A stretch of DNA of 64,000 bases. Source: Glandiceps talaboti. Lineage: Eukaryota; Hemichordata; Enteropneusta; Spengelidae. Numbering within the stretch: the first letter of the stretch is position 1; the number at the start of each line of letters is the position of its first letter. A program made the translations under genes and the position numbers. Location of the stretch: assembly GCF_964340395.1 (NCBI RefSeq), contig NC_135569.1:208501-272500 (forward strand). The letters run 5' to 3'. This document shows, piece after piece, positions 24,990 through 38,455 of the stretch. The notes beneath the pieces are model-generated. The model ran no database searches and was not told the origin of the DNA. It worked only from the letters and a program-made list of their open reading frames with translations.

Positions 24990-25400
24990 AGGAACTACAA
25001 TAACACTAGCTTGTTGTTGGTTGCAGTGTGATTTGTGACAAATGTAGAACAGTGTCCATGCATGGTAAATTATACAAATCAAAGTTAGGTTAGGTGGTCT
25101 CAGTCTATTATCCATAACCAAACCCTCACCCTAACTCCCCAACTTGTTGGTTGCAGTGTGATTTGGGGACAAATGTAGAAGTGTCCATGCATGGTAAAAG
25201 ATACAAATCAAAGTTAGGTTAGGTGGTCTCACCCTATTATCCGTAACTGAACCCTCACCCTAACTCCCCAGCTTGTTGTTGGCTGCAGTGTGATTTGGGG
25301 GCAAATGTAGAACAGTGTCTGACATGCATGGTAAATGATACAAATCAGAGTTAGGTTAGGTGGTCTCACCCTATTCTTATCCCTAACCATAACTCCCTGG
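24990..25400. repeat. About 125-bp tandem repeat, three copies
   Basis: Three copies contain TTGCAGTGTGATTTG, GTCCATGCATGGTAAA and AGTTAGGTTAGGTGGTCTCA, starting near 25008, 25148 and 25273. They lie in the predicted 5' UTR intron of K4. Confidence 0.85.
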
Positions 25401-26022
25401 CTTAATTAACAAATGTGTGCTTATGGTACAGTCAATCCTCTGTTTTACATTTTGATGCAATGCTAGGTCTTAATACAGCCATAGGTATTATACAGTTAAT
25501 GAACTGCATTTTAAATGCACTGCTTCAGTATATTTATTCATATAAATGTATGTGTTTGTGTGTCCAATGTCTTTTGTACCAGCTTTTGTATAGTAACTAT
25601 GTACAGTAGTAATTTGAATGAGCTACCAGTATATTCCTGAAATGTCAGCTTTGCGATAGCTTTAAGACTTGTCTTGGTGTTAATATATTGATCTTCTTGA
25701 GATAGTACATACCTCGATAGTAACACCAAGACAAGTCTCTGGGCTAGAGGACTACTTGAGATAGTAACACCAAGACAATTCTCTGTAGGGCTAGAGAGTT
25801 TCTAGAGATCGAGCTTCTTGCTCTACTCTGCTTCATATTGCTTTGAGTAGTGCCCTCGCCAGTGAGATTCCTTAATCTAAGTTATTTGATAATTATTAAA
25901 TATGTTTCATATTACAGTGTCTTCTGAATTTCACATTTTGTGAAATTGATATCGTAAACTGCTATAAGGTAGTTTAAAGACGCAGATTGCCTAAGATAAA
26001 GTACCAGTACAGCAGCCATTTC

Positions 26023-26130
26023 ATGCTACACACTCCGAGGCCACTGCAGTATGGAAAACTACCAAAAACTCAAACGTCTTGGGTCAGGAGCCTTTGGTTC
26101 AGTATACCTTCTTCAACACAAAAAAAGTAA
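26023..26130 (+). other. Upstream ORF overlapping the K4 start
   Basis: An ATG at 26023, 28 bp before the K4 start and out of frame, opens a 35-codon frame that ends inside the K4 coding sequence at 26130. If this leader is transcribed, the uORF could lower K4 translation. Its context (TTTCATGC) is weak, so leaky scanning is likely. Confidence 0.4.
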
Positions 26131-27277
26131 AAAGAAATATGCAGGGAAGAGAATTGAATGTGATGATGGTGAGGAGTTGGAATGTGTGATGAAAGAAATG
26201 ATGAACATGGCAAAACTTGAACATAAGAACATCGTTAGTATCTTAGACTCTCATGTTGACCGCGAGGATAAAATTCTACAAGTATGGCTGATAATGGAGT
26301 ATTGTAACCATGGAAACATGGATGATTATTTTCTGAAGGAAAGCAGGCTGGAAGATATGTCATTAAAGCTGGATGTTATGATGCAGGTGATTGGAGCTGT
26401 CAATTACATACATAGCAAACGAATGGTTCATCGTGATTTGAAACCAGCAAATATACTGATAACAAGCAAAGGAGATGATGTCATCGCAAAGGTGGCAGAT
26501 TTTGGGGTGTCAAGATTCTATGATACTTTAGGCAGAGACATGAAGACTATAACAGGCACACCAGTATTTATGGCTCCAGAAATTGTCAAGTTGAATTTGC
26601 CATGGAAATCACAGCCTGCTGCAACTTACTCTGAGAAATGTGATGTTTTCTCACTAGGAATCACCATGTACTCTCTTTTCACTAACTCTGTTGTAAAACG
26701 GTGTATTAGTTACTTGGAAAAGGGAGAACCCGTAGGTTTTAACATGGTTAGTGCACGTCGAATACCAAAAACCATCCGCAGCAACTTACAAAGTTTGTCA
26801 GAGTTAGGAAAGCTGATACTCTCAATGCTGGCCTATGATTCAGATGAACGCCCTTCTGCAGCTCAGCTGGTATCAGAGTTCTATCCAATTGTAAGTAGTT
26901 CTACTGTCAAAGGTCGAAGTTCAAGAAGAGAGAAAACCCAAAAGAGTGAATGGCGGGCACCATCAGGTTATGCATATGGTGGAGAGATTAATGATTCCAG
27001 TGATGAAGAATCCATGAATACACCAGAGAAGCCATCCCAGAGAAAGAGCAAAAAAGGAAGTAGGATTGAAGATGTGTTTTTTGAACCACCAATGGATACT
27101 CCATCCTCTTCATTGGCAAGCGCAGACCCAGGCTATTACTCAGAGCGTAGGGAGGGACATTCAAAGCCAAAACAGCCACAGAAATCAAATCACTTTTTAA
27201 CTGAAGGAGATGCTGATGACACTGAACGAATGGCTCAAGCGTTTTTTGAACTTGCAGGCTTTAAAAAGAAAAAGTAG
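26051..27277 (+). CDS. K4: STK35/PDIK1L-like Ser/Thr kinase, short form
   Basis: 408 aa. Kinase domain about 4-290: GSGAFG (11-16), Lys33, Glu49, hinge MEYC, HRDLKPAN (Asp129, Asn134), DFG (150-152), APE (175-177), all intact. An insertion after APE (VKLNLPWKSQPAAT) parallels the one in K3. The tail contains REKTQKSEWRAPS, similar to K3, an acidic Ser cluster (DSSDEES), and ends FFELAGFKKKK, the motif shared with K2 and K3. The exon begins after an acceptor at 25917, giving a leader of about 130 bp that contains an overlapping uORF. K3 is the closest paralogue by sequence and position. A 41-bp repeat begins 3 bp after the stop. An AATAAA is seen at 28378. Predicted active; substrate unknown. 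Confidence 0.9.
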   Translation: MENYQKLKRLGSGAFGSVYLLQHKKSKKKYAGKRIECDDGEELECVMKEMMNMAKLEHKNIVSILDSHVDREDKILQVWLIMEYCNHGNMDDYFLKESRLEDMSLKLDVMMQVIGAVNYIHSKRMVHRDLKPANILITSKGDDVIAKVADFGVSRFYDTLGRDMKTITGTPVFMAPEIVKLNLPWKSQPAATYSEKCDVFSLGITMYSLFTNSVVKRCISYLEKGEPVGFNMVSARRIPKTIRSNLQSLSELGKLILSMLAYDSDERPSAAQLVSEFYPIVSSSTVKGRSSRREKTQKSEWRAPSGYAYGGEINDSSDEESMNTPEKPSQRKSKKGSRIEDVFFEPPMDTPSSSLASADPGYYSERREGHSKPKQPQKSNHFLTEGDADDTERMAQAFFELAGFKKKK

Positions 27278-27279
27278 TT

Positions 27280-27402
27280 AAACAGTGTTGTTTTATCAAC
27301 CTACAGACACTCAGTCCTCCAAACAGTGTTGTTTTATCAACCTACAGACACTCAGTCCCCCAAACAGTGTTGTTTTATCAACCTACAGACACTCAGTCCT
27401 CC
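27280..27402. repeat. 41-bp tandem repeat, three copies, immediately after the K4 stop
   Basis: Copies start at 27280, 27321 and 27362, each beginning AAACAGTGTTGTTTTATCAA. The array starts 3 bp past the stop codon, in the 3' UTR. Confidence 0.95.
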
Positions 27403-30400
27403 TCATAATAGTGAACACAGACCTTGGTGTATTTCTCAGAAAATTCAGAACACAGGGAGGGACATTCAAAGCCAAAATGCCTTGAGAGAAATTACACAGC
27501 TTTTCATATGAAGGGGATGTTGACAACACCAAACAAATGACTCAAAAGTGTTTTAATTAAAAAGAAAAGGTAGTTAGAAAGTGAATGAAGAACAGTGGAC
27601 CAACTTTACAATAGATACAAATTTACATTCAAGCTAGGGAGTTAGGATTAGGATGAGGTCACAGATAGGAATAGTGTCATGCTCCCTAGCATCAACGTGA
27701 TTTGTTGCTTTTTACAAACCATGTAGAAGCACTTAGATTTTTACAGTGTAACAGTTGATTTTTTTTACAAAAAGCTGAGTTACAAGAATTTATTTTGTGC
27801 ATATACATATTAGCACAACATAACCTAAGTAGCTAGAAATGTAATATACCATATAAAAAGTGACAAACTTACAATGAGTCAATTTTGCAGTTCCAAGATG
27901 CATTGTATAAGATGACGTCCCTTAAGTCGTTACATTTAGACTTGTTTTGTTTTTATAACATTTGAAATAATATTTTCATCATGAAATTATGGAAAGACAT
28001 GTTGACCTCTTTAATTGTGAGTGGTTTCATAGAACAAAGACTAAAAGCCATCAATGACAGAGAAGGATTTTACTGTGAAACCCAGGGTATGGTCACGTGA
28101 CAATCATCCCCCTGAGTAGCGTGTGTAACCCCCCCCCCCCCCTCCACCTCATGTACAGAATACATGGTGTTGTATGGGATGATGTGTGGTGCATCTTGGA
28201 ACCTACGATTGGTCTATTATAGCAAAAAACTCAGTACTAAAATGTCAGACAAACAGACAAAAAAATATGAAAGTTTTATTGGTGAACATGTACGTGAACA
28301 TTTCAAAAATGTGTTTATTTAATGATCATTTCAAGGGACAGAGCTGTCATACTAGTACTTTTTTTCACTAAAATTTGAATAAAGCAAAGATTTAAAAAAA
28401 AAAATGTCATTGCTGGTTCACACTTGGTTATGTTCTATTGTAGTAAAAACAAAAGCAGGTCATCTATATTCTCATAGGCCTTAGGAGGGCAGCAAAAATA
28501 TGTCAGCTAATGAACTTGAAATGTAAAACAAAAGAATCTTGAATTGCCACCACTAGAGATATCTACTCATCATCGCGGGTCAGAAAAATAATTGACTTGG
28601 ACTCTGTCGTAATCTAGTTTCTTTCCCCAAGCTACAAGGCAAAGTAGCATTTTGTACAGCATAGAGTTCAGTGTGTTTGGATTTTTTAAACTTTTGCCTT
28701 TTCCCCTACCATGCCTGGCATTTCACTATAAATGGCCGTTTAATGATTAGACAGAAAGAAGGTACAAATTGATATTTTACAAAATTGACAAGGGAAACAT
28801 TATTCAAGCACCAACAAGACAAGAGGACACTCACTAAAACTTACAAAATCTAGTCAGACTGGATATCAGGAAATATTTCTTCTCACAGCATATCATATCT
28901 CAACAATTCTACTGGAGCACGTCATCCAAGCCAAAATTGTTGTGGACTTTAACTGACTAGACCAGTACAAGGAACTATATAAACCTTTTAAGGCTTACTT
29001 TGCAACCATGGCAATTCCATTTTATCATGTTTAATGGTGTGACCTTACACACACAGGACATCCAGGCCATCCAAAATGTGATATCCAGAATGAACTTTGA
29101 GTATAAAAGTTATTGATCAACAAATAAACACAAATAGAGAAAAATACACTGTAGTGTAATAACTATGTAGCTGATGTATAGATATTAATCTACAAAGTGC
29201 AGATACCTCTACTACAGAATAGTGACTTTATTTGTTCTAGGAATACCTCCACTTTAGGTATAGGAATCAGAACAAGGGGACTATCCCCTCAGATCTCCTC
29301 TAGTGATAGATAGACTTCCTTCCTTCTTGAGTTCCTAGTACTGTATCATAGTCTTACTACCTCTGTACACTATCTTATATTGCTAGTGGGGGAAGCTTAT
29401 CCAGGGCTTAGAAATATTATTCCCTGATTTTTTTTTCTTTATTCAGCTAAGGAAAATATGACGAGTGGCCTAAGGGGTCTTTTCACTCCATGTAGCTAAA
29501 CAAGTAGTGACAAAACCTAAGATCACTTTCCTATGGAATGAAGAAAAAAAATGTGAGAATAATATGATAGTAAAATAATGTTGATTTTGAATGTTGTGAC
29601 TCTTATTTCTAGAACTGTAGAAACTATGTTGTAGTAGGCAGGAGTTGTCATGACATAGAATGACCAGGGTATAAAAACCCATGTTTTTGTTGAAAGATAT
29701 TCAACTTGGCTTGTATGTGGTATAATTCTCATTGTGCCTCAGACAATAAGTTGTGATGCATTCAAACAGAACCTACAGGAAATCTTGCTGTCACTCTCCA
29801 TCACTGCTTGTGTCACATTCATATTTTGTAAAACTAATGACATAGGTGCGCATTGTCATGGTGTAGAACGACCAGGGTATAAAGCCCATATTTTTGTGTC
29901 AAATGCATTCAACTTGGCTAACTTGGGATATAAGATGTTTTACATTCAGTTGTAGTCCCTGAGTATGCTTTGTCATTTACTTTGGAAAATAATTTGGTAT
30001 CCCTGCAGACACCCTGAAGTTCAGATAACATATATCGATAATACCTGTTGGTTGCTTATCTATTTGTGTATGTGACAGAGATACCAAGGACACATGATAT
30101 CTTATTTAAAAATCTGATGTGTGTAGTCAGTGCCACTAAGAGTGTACTTTGTCTTTGTACTCCAAATTTCATGACAATTAATCTAATGTGAGATTTCTGA
30201 TGTCATTAGTAATAATCAGGTGATTGTGTGTATCAATATTTAAAGTAGGTAAAATCATGTTCTCCAGACAGTTTACCAGATTTCAAGCAAAATTTAAAAG
30301 AATATTGGATGTGAAACGATGCCACATCTAGGAATTGTAGCGTTTATTTTTATTACTAGGATATTTTTTCTATAAAAAATAACTCCAAAAATGTTTGGTT

Positions 30401-32130
30401 GGCAGTAATCCAAATTTTACCAGATATTTCCTTTTCTATTAATACCCGGGTTCTTAACCTTTACAAAAACACTGCTGCATCATCACTCAGTTACTAGGTG
30501 TCAGCTTTGTAATAAAAATATATGCCCAAAAGAAAGATAAAAAATTGGACAACAATTACGAGTTGTGGTAACAAATTAGTTGTCTTATGTCATCCAATGG
30601 CCTTTATATCTAAGGCATTCCTGATTATTCACATTAGACAAGCTTGTAACTGTTTGCAGTCTCTTGTGAGAGGCCAGTGAATGAGTGTATCCCATATTAT
30701 GGTGTTGCTGTGGCCATTTTAAAGCGTATTTGATAAAGACATTACTTAACAGTTTAATGGTTTCAAAATATCATTTTAAGACCATACCTAAAATTGGATG
30801 AAGTTTCATATTTGATCTTAGAGTATATTCATACCAAATAACCAAGACTAAATTTCACTTTTTATATGATATCTACAATACTTACATAAATCACATTATA
30901 TTATGTGTACATCCTAGGGGTGGTGAAATGATTCATGTGATATCTACAATACTTACTGTAAATCACATTATATTATGTGTACATCCTATGTGTGGTGAAA
31001 TGATTCATCATGTTAAGTCTGTTTGTTGTGAGAATATAAAATGGATGCTAGTTACTATGGTAACTGCAACAGCTGATAACATCCTGGCTGGAACTCATTA
31101 GAGATAATCTTAATTGTCAATTTATTTCTTAGTATATGTGAATGCCAGTCTCACATACTCAGTCCCATAGTGAATATTTACTGAATTTTCTACATGTGGA
31201 AAGGTCTGTACTACATCACACTTAACAAACTATATTTATTTGACCCTTTTTAATTTCTTTGTTAAACATTTGATGACCTGATGTCAGTCAGGAATATTCC
31301 ATTGGTTTATCCCAATTTGGGATGAAGCAGATATCATTATTTCAGATACAATACTCTTCAAAGGTTTATATTGAAAAATTGTCCTTGACAACTTGTGTCC
31401 TACTCTTGGCTTTTTTTGTAAGTCTTTCAGAGTAGAAAGCATACATATCTATATCTACCTCCTACACTGTGTCACAGTTACGTGCGCCAGAGCTCGTGTT
31501 CTAAGGGCAAAGGTGATTTACCCTGATCAGGATACAAAAATATGTTGGGGGTGGGGGTGGGGGTGGGGGCAAAGAGGAGATATTCCTGATTAAATGATTC
31601 CATGTTAATAACAGTGGGAAAGTTTTTGGAAATCTTGTGAGTACAGTTGAGACTGTCATTTTAGGTAAGGTTTCTCAACAAAGGAATGGCTTTCTTTAGC
31701 GATGACTAAATCAGATAAGTGTTAATGTGTTTGTTTTTTTCATGAAAAAAGAAAATAATTTGAAACAACAGACAAGGCCAAGTAGCATTCCATTGTACAT
31801 GTGCAGGTTTTATAGTTTTAAATAACAGGTTATTATGAATATATATAGTATTATAACAGGCTGTTGTTTGTCAGGCTTTGTTTTTCTTGGAGGTGATAGT
31901 TCAAAGGTCATACCAACTACCTGTTGAATCAGTACCAACAAACACAAAGAGGTAGTCATTGCACTGTGCTTGTCAGCGATTCTTCTTAGGCATGGAAGTT
32001 CTGTCTTTTGTATGAATAGGCTAAATTGTACAGTTGTTTGTCAACCCTGACAAAAACATGTATCAAAGACTCAATGCTATCCTATTGTGTTCAGTCCTTA
32101 AGATGTGGAAAGTTCCAACAGACATTCAAA
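27403..32130. other. Intergenic region K4-K5
   Basis: No gene found. Just after the array, 27450-27575 looks like a degraded copy of the K4 3' coding end (AGGGAGGGACATTCAAAGCC and AATTAAAAAGAAAAGGTAG recur), suggesting a local partial duplication. Other contents: GCTAGGGAG...CTCCCTAGC inverted repeat (27635-27691), poly-C (28129-28142), a paired copy containing GATATCTACAATACTTAC (about 30868 and 30938), and a (GTGGGG)n tract (31549-31570). Confidence 0.5.
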
Positions 32131-32131
32131 T

Positions 32132-32439
32132 GTAGTCACATGATGTGTGGAAGGAGTGACCTACTAAATCATCTTTTGTGTTGACACATAATTCCCCACA
32201 GCATTGATTCCACATTAACTATTAACAAACCCGGATGTCCTTGGCAAAACACGGGTTACAGCAAAACAAAGGTTAACTCAGTATGGTTATTATAGCAAGG
32301 CTTGTACTTAGATATTGCTCAGTGCTAAATACGTCTCGGTCACATTGAAATCAACAACTCAAGGTAATGCGTAAGCAGCAGCATGTCCTAGTTTTCCACT
32401 TCAAGGTACGGGCGTCACCACAGTTTACACTCTTACTAG
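32132..32439 (+). promoter_or_regulatory. Putative K5 promoter and 5' UTR exon
   Basis: A candidate leader exon ends at TTACTAG|GTGAGT (donor at 32440). Upstream lie TCACATGATG (E-box-like, about 32136) and a locally higher CpG content (CCCGGATG, ACGGGCGTC). The acceptor GACCTTTCAG ends at 37259, about 105 bp before the K5 start, giving a predicted 4.8-kb UTR intron. The CCAAT/GTTGCCATGG arrangement of K3 and K4 is not obvious here. Confidence 0.35.
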
Positions 32440-34380
32440 GTGAGTACTGTTATGACTCATGTGTGTAACAAACCTCCATTTTGATTTGAGTATTTTTACA
32501 GTGTATCTGTTTATGTTCTTAATCCACTGACGTTATCTTTTAACAATTAGTGAACATTAATTGAAGAGAATAGCAGAGAAAGTTAACATCTTAAAATAAT
32601 CAATGAATAATTAAGTAGCACATTTCTTAAAGGAATGACATAATTTTATCTGTAGGTGAAATGGAAATTCCGTCATGCCATTTACGTCACGTCATTTATT
32701 ATAAAACATTCGATTGAAGTTCCATATAGCAACATACTTCTCTCTCAGGTTAGGGACTTCTGGTAAACAACAAAATCATAAAAAATTAATTAGTTTAATA
32801 TCTGCTTTCATTGTCGTATTCCTTTTGAGTTATTTAACGTTGTGTTAACCAGAATACAGTTGGTTGCTATAGGTAGCATACATGCACAACGGAGAGATCA
32901 GGCAGTGTAGGTTTTTGAAAAGAGTACATAAACGTACCATAGACGTCATCTACATTGTTTGTGTAGTCTGTGCATATTGTTGTTGGTGAATTGATTACTT
33001 GGCTTCTGTGTAACAGACTGAATATTGAATAAAAACTTCCCATTTTAAGTAGTTCATGAAAATTTAATATAGGAAATTACATGTATATTCAATCTACAGA
33101 TATGTTAGGACCAGTAGCATGCAAAAGTCATACATCTACTTTCTTCTTTTTTCAACATTTTTACCGCTACTTTCAGAAATTCTCCATGGACTTGTTTAGT
33201 ATACTGTAAACCTGAAAATTTTCACTTTTAAACAATTCATTGTCACTTATTTCACTGAAAAAAAAACCCATGAAAATTAGTAATGAGTGAGATGTCTCTT
33301 TGTAGATAAACAGTACACCAGGTTTAGTATTTAATTAAAATTAGTTTTTGAGAACTGTTTCAAGACTGAAAAATCACAAAATTTTAGTGCCAAAAATGTC
33401 AAGGTTTGCAATATTTCTGCCTACTTTTTGAGATTTTTCAAATACTCTAGGAAATCAATTAACTAGGAATCAATTAACGAGGAATCAATAGGCAACACAA
33501 TGTTTTCTACATCTCCTCATTTTTTTAATGACCTATACTAACAAAATACAGGCACTGAGGCACACATGCATATGAAATGCTACACTTTATCTCAGTGTGG
33601 ACAGAAATGAACAGATTTGTGTTTGAATCTTCCTCGTCATATCCAGCAGTGATGATGATTTGTGTTCACACTGAGATGAAATATATCACTTTATATATAC
33701 TTGTTGGCTATCAGTGTCTATAGGTCATTTTATGTACATTTTGTAATAAAAAACATGTGAGATATAAAAATCGACAACTAGCTGACATAATACATTATAT
33801 TTTAATCAGGTTGATTTGTTAGCAGAGAAAATAACTTGAACCAGTGTTGCACCATGTTGTAAGGTTACAGAAATTCCTGTAGAATTTTTAGAATTCTTCA
33901 AATAAATTATCATGTGTAACACTTGTCTGATAACTGTTAATCTTTGATATTTAGTATGGATAATTTGGTAATGATAAATTACATGTAATTGTAATGAGAA
34001 TACTAATTGATACGGTAAAGCTTAAAATTTTCGTAATATCTTTAATATCAATAATGTAATATGAATGCTGCGAGGACTGGTATAACATTGATCCATGGTT
34101 TGAAGATGGGTTTGTAAAATATAAAATTAGTTTGAAAAGATAAGAACACACAGATTCTGTTCCTTGAAGATTTGAGGTAGAATTTACCAATATAGTATGA
34201 GGGTGCCCCTCCCCCAGATTACAGAGGGGTTCAGACTTGGGTACCAATAACATATAAAAGATACTAATTATAATATTATATTACAAAATGTAAGGTCAAG
34301 AATATCTCAACGTTGACTATAGAATTAATGAAAAGTGTACAAGTCTTTTGAGTTACTTGGTCATTAAACTTATATATGTC

Positions 34381-34383
<3 letters not shown>
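32440..34383. other. Predicted K5 leader intron, first part: no gene
   Basis: AT-rich, no gene. A short inverted repeat TCTCAGTGTG/CACACTGAGA spans about 33590-33684. Confidence 0.4.
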
Positions 34384-34447
<64 letters not shown>

Positions 34448-34510
34448 CGTACATACGTATGTACGTACGTACGTACATGCGTACATACATACATACACAC
34501 ATACATACAT

Positions 34511-34545
<35 letters not shown>

Positions 34546-34565
34546 TACATACATACACACACACA

Positions 34566-34599
<34 letters not shown>

Positions 34600-34905
34600 C
34601 ATACATACATACATACATACATACGTTGTACGTACGTACGTACGTACGTACGTACATACATACATACATACATACATACATACATACATACATACATACA
34701 TACACACACATATACATACACATATATACATACATACATACATACATACATACATACATACATACATACATACATACATACATACATACATACATACATA
34801 CATACCGGTACATACATACATACATACATACATACATACATACATACATACATACATACATACATACATACATACACATATACATACACATATATACATA
34901 CATAC
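34384..34905. repeat. Compound microsatellite (AC)n, (ACAT)n, (ACAG)n, (ACGT)n
   Basis: 520 bp of pure simple repeats: about 29 AC units, then alternating CATA, CAGA and CGTA tetranucleotide blocks. All reading frames stay open and give Tyr/His/Thr or Val/Cys/Met runs, which are not genes. Confidence 0.98.
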
Positions 34906-35569
34906 TAAGTAACTAAATCACATAGCATAGTTTCTAAACAGGTGGTTTCACACAAAAGACAAATTGAATTGTAATGTAGATTTTTATGGTTTACAGATGT
35001 CAATAAAAGGTCACTTGGATAAAAAATTACCTCATATATTAGTGCCGTTAATACTAATTAATTAGGTACATGATAAATGACTTTATTTACATTAGCAGGA
35101 ATCCATGACAACTCTAAGGCTATATCATATACTTCTCATAATTTAGAACAGAATAAGACAACTTGCTAACTACAGGGTAGTTAATATTGTATACTAAAGA
35201 ATAGGACAGCCTGGAATTCATGCCAGTCATAAGGAATTCAATTTCCACCTGTTTCAATGTTACTGTAGAATTTAATAGAACAGGAATAGTCTGTATATAT
35301 TAAAACAAATTTTTTTGTAAAGTATGCATGTAGAAACAGAGAAGATAAAAGTAAAAATTAGGTGATGTGTATCAGAAAGTAAGAAAAGAAATACTCAGTC
35401 ATTTATCTGACAGTGCATTCCTGTGATTAGACATTAGAAGTTTGAGTTGTTGTTTTTTATTTCTACTACGAGTCCAGAGACTTGGCCATCTGGTTCTACC
35501 TAGGTGCCGGACATTGTCATGTCAGATAGTTAAGTCCCTGTGCCAGTAACCCCTATACCTGACCCCTAT
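34906..35569. other. Intronic sequence between two repeat arrays
   Basis: AT-rich, no coding potential recognised. Confidence 0.5.
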
Positions 35570-36585
35570 GATGCATTACATATTACATAGTCTAGTTCCT
35601 ATACAGTAATATTACCATTTAGTTAGAAACCACATTGGCATCCACACTACATATTACATAGTCTAGTTCCTATACAGTAATATTACCATATGATATAGTT
35701 ACAAACCACATTGACATCCACACTACATATTACATAGTCTAGTTCCTATACAGTAATATTACCATTTAGTTAGCAACCACATTGACATCCACACTACATA
35801 TTACATAGTCTAGTTCCCATACAGTAATATTACCATTTAGTTAGAAACCACATTGGCATCCAAACTACATATTACATAGTCTAGTTCCTATACAGTAATA
35901 TTACCATTTAGTTAGAAACCACATTGGCATCCACACTACATATTACATAGTCTACAAAATGTAGTTCCTATACAGTAATATTACCATTTAGTTAGAAATC
36001 ACATTGGCATCCAAACTACATATTACATAGTCTAGTTCCTATACAATAATATTACCATTTAGTTAGACATCACATTGGCATCCACACTACATATTACATA
36101 GTCTAGTTCCTATACAGTAATATTACCATTTAGTTAGAAATCACATTGGCATCCACACTACATTTTACATAGTCTAGTTCTTATACAGTAATATTACCAT
36201 TTAGTTAGAAACCACATTGGCATCCACACTACATATTACATAGTCTAGTTCTTATACAGTAATATTACCATTTAGTTAGAAACCACATTGACATCCACAC
36301 TACATATTACATAGTCTAGTTCTTATACAGTAATATTACCATTTAGTTATAAACCACATAGTCTAGTTCCTATACAGTAATATTACCATTTAGTTATAAA
36401 CCACATTGGCATCCACACTACATATTACATAGTCTACAAAATGTAGTTCCTATACAGTAATATTACCATTTAGTTAGAAACCACATTGGCATCCACAGTA
36501 CATATTACATAGTCTAGTTCCTATACAGTAATATTACCATTTAGTTAGAAACCACATTGACATCCACACTACATATTACATTGCT
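35570..36585. repeat. 71-bp minisatellite, about 14 copies, in the predicted K5 leader intron
   Basis: Units contain CATATTACATAGTCTAGTTC, CAGTAATATTACCATTTAG and CCACATTGGCATCCAC. Two copies carry a small insertion (ACAAAATGTAG) and one is truncated. Confidence 0.95.
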
Positions 36586-37363
36586 GATATTCACAAGTAG
36601 GGATCAATACATAACATAGTTTTAGTCAGGTAAACAATAAACCTGAGGTACTTGTAATAGATGTGTTAAACAGTTATGGATTTGCCAAATTTTGCTGTTT
36701 GTGAGTAGTAACTATTCATTTTATGAACTTTTAGTGGAATTTCAGGTTTAGTGTTTTCACTGTGCTAAATATAACCCACATAATATATTACCATTCATAT
36801 AAATTTAAACGAGGTGAAGGAACAAAAGAAGTGAAAATACCTTCTGCCTTTAAAGTTTTATAATACTAATTAATATGTCAAGTCTAGATACTATGCGTCA
36901 TTGTTGTTCAACCCTGATCTCTTGACAAACTTTTATGACAAGTTATTTAGAACTACAGTAACTGTTACAGAAAAGAGAAATTGTATACTTTTTATTACTT
37001 TCTTTTATAAGTTTTAAAAACACTTATTAATGTACATGTACATGAGTAAGAGGGAATTTGCTATCCTTAACAAAATCTCAGGTCCATTTGACTTTATTCA
37101 AAATCAATAATTAGGTGACTTTCATTTGACTTCTATTATAGTTAATTCTTGCCGACCATAGCATATTTTTCCACTGATGTCAGACTGTGTGGTTTTACAA
37201 TGATGAATCAGTTGATTTATTTCTCATCAAAAGATTGTAATTTTATTTTGACCTTTCAGATGATGTCAATTTGACAAGTATGCTGATTTGATTCCATATC
37301 GTTACGTTATAGGAATGACTGACCAAGGAAAGTTGACTGATTAGTCTGAATGAATCTGGAGTT
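36586..37363. other. End of K5 leader intron and 5' UTR
   Basis: AT-rich. The acceptor ends at 37259, then comes a leader of 104 bp with an in-frame TGA before the K5 ATG. Confidence 0.45.
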
Positions 37364-38416
37364 ATGGATAACTATCGGAAAATAGAAAAAATTGGCCGGG
37401 GAGCCTTCGGATCTGTGCTCCTCTTCCGAGATGAAAAGAGAAGAGATCTTGTTGCTGGAAAGAAACTTAGATGTGACACACCAGAAAAACATACAGATGC
37501 CATGAAAGAAATTATGCTATTATCAAGGGTACAGCATAAACATATTGTAGCTATCTTAGATACTATCACCACCAAAAATCAAGAACGACAAGATACTTGG
37601 GATGTGTGGTTGATGATGGAATATTGTAATGAAGGAACTCTCAATAGGTACATGTATCAAAAGAATAGACTACAAGATGTTCATTTGAAACTAGAACTCA
37701 TGACTCAGGTGACCGACGCGGTAGCGTTTCTCCACGATAAAGATATTGTCCATAGAGACTTAAAACCTGATAATATATTAATTACAGTAAAGAGAGGTGA
37801 AGTTCAAGCTAAAGTCTCCGACTTTGGACTTTCTAAACTTGTACAATCTGTTTCCGACCGTCGTATCATGGAGACTTTCTGTGGGACTGAATTATTCATG
37901 GCACCGGAGGTATACAGGGAACGTTACAATGAGAAAGTTGACATTTTTGCATTAGGTGTCATTTACATTGCACTTTTGCTAAATGCAACCATAAAAGGAA
38001 AACTATCCATTGCTTATGAAAAGAACGGTTTTACTCTTCCTCTTGGAAGGGCTTTGTTCAGAGACAAACTGTACAAACCTGAAATGCCAGAAGCCATACC
38101 CATCAGTATGGAATTGAAATCAGCAATCACGTCAATGGTTGCCTTTAAAGCTAGACAACGTCCTACAGCTGAGAACCTCTTAGTCATGTTTAACTGTGAA
38201 GGTTCTGATTCTGTGGGATTGTCAGGAAGTAGTGGAAGTTGTGGAAACCATAATAAGGAACGTAAAGTGTCTACTACATGTAATTCTTCATCAACTGCAG
38301 AGAGCGAGGAGGAAGGGGATGAGGAGAAGAATCAGGTCACAGTTCATGAACAAAGGAAACAGGTTCGGAGAAGTCCCGTGAAAACAAGGGCAAGAAAGGA
38401 AAAGCATCATAAAAAA

Positions 38417-38455
<39 letters not shown>

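Noticed and set aside
34276-34916. Several long overlapping frames on both strands
   Set aside because: All derive from ACAT/ACAC/CGTA simple repeats, which lack stops in every frame.
35570-36585. CRISPR-like array
   Set aside because: Units are contiguous diverging copies with no unique spacers, in a eukaryotic genome.
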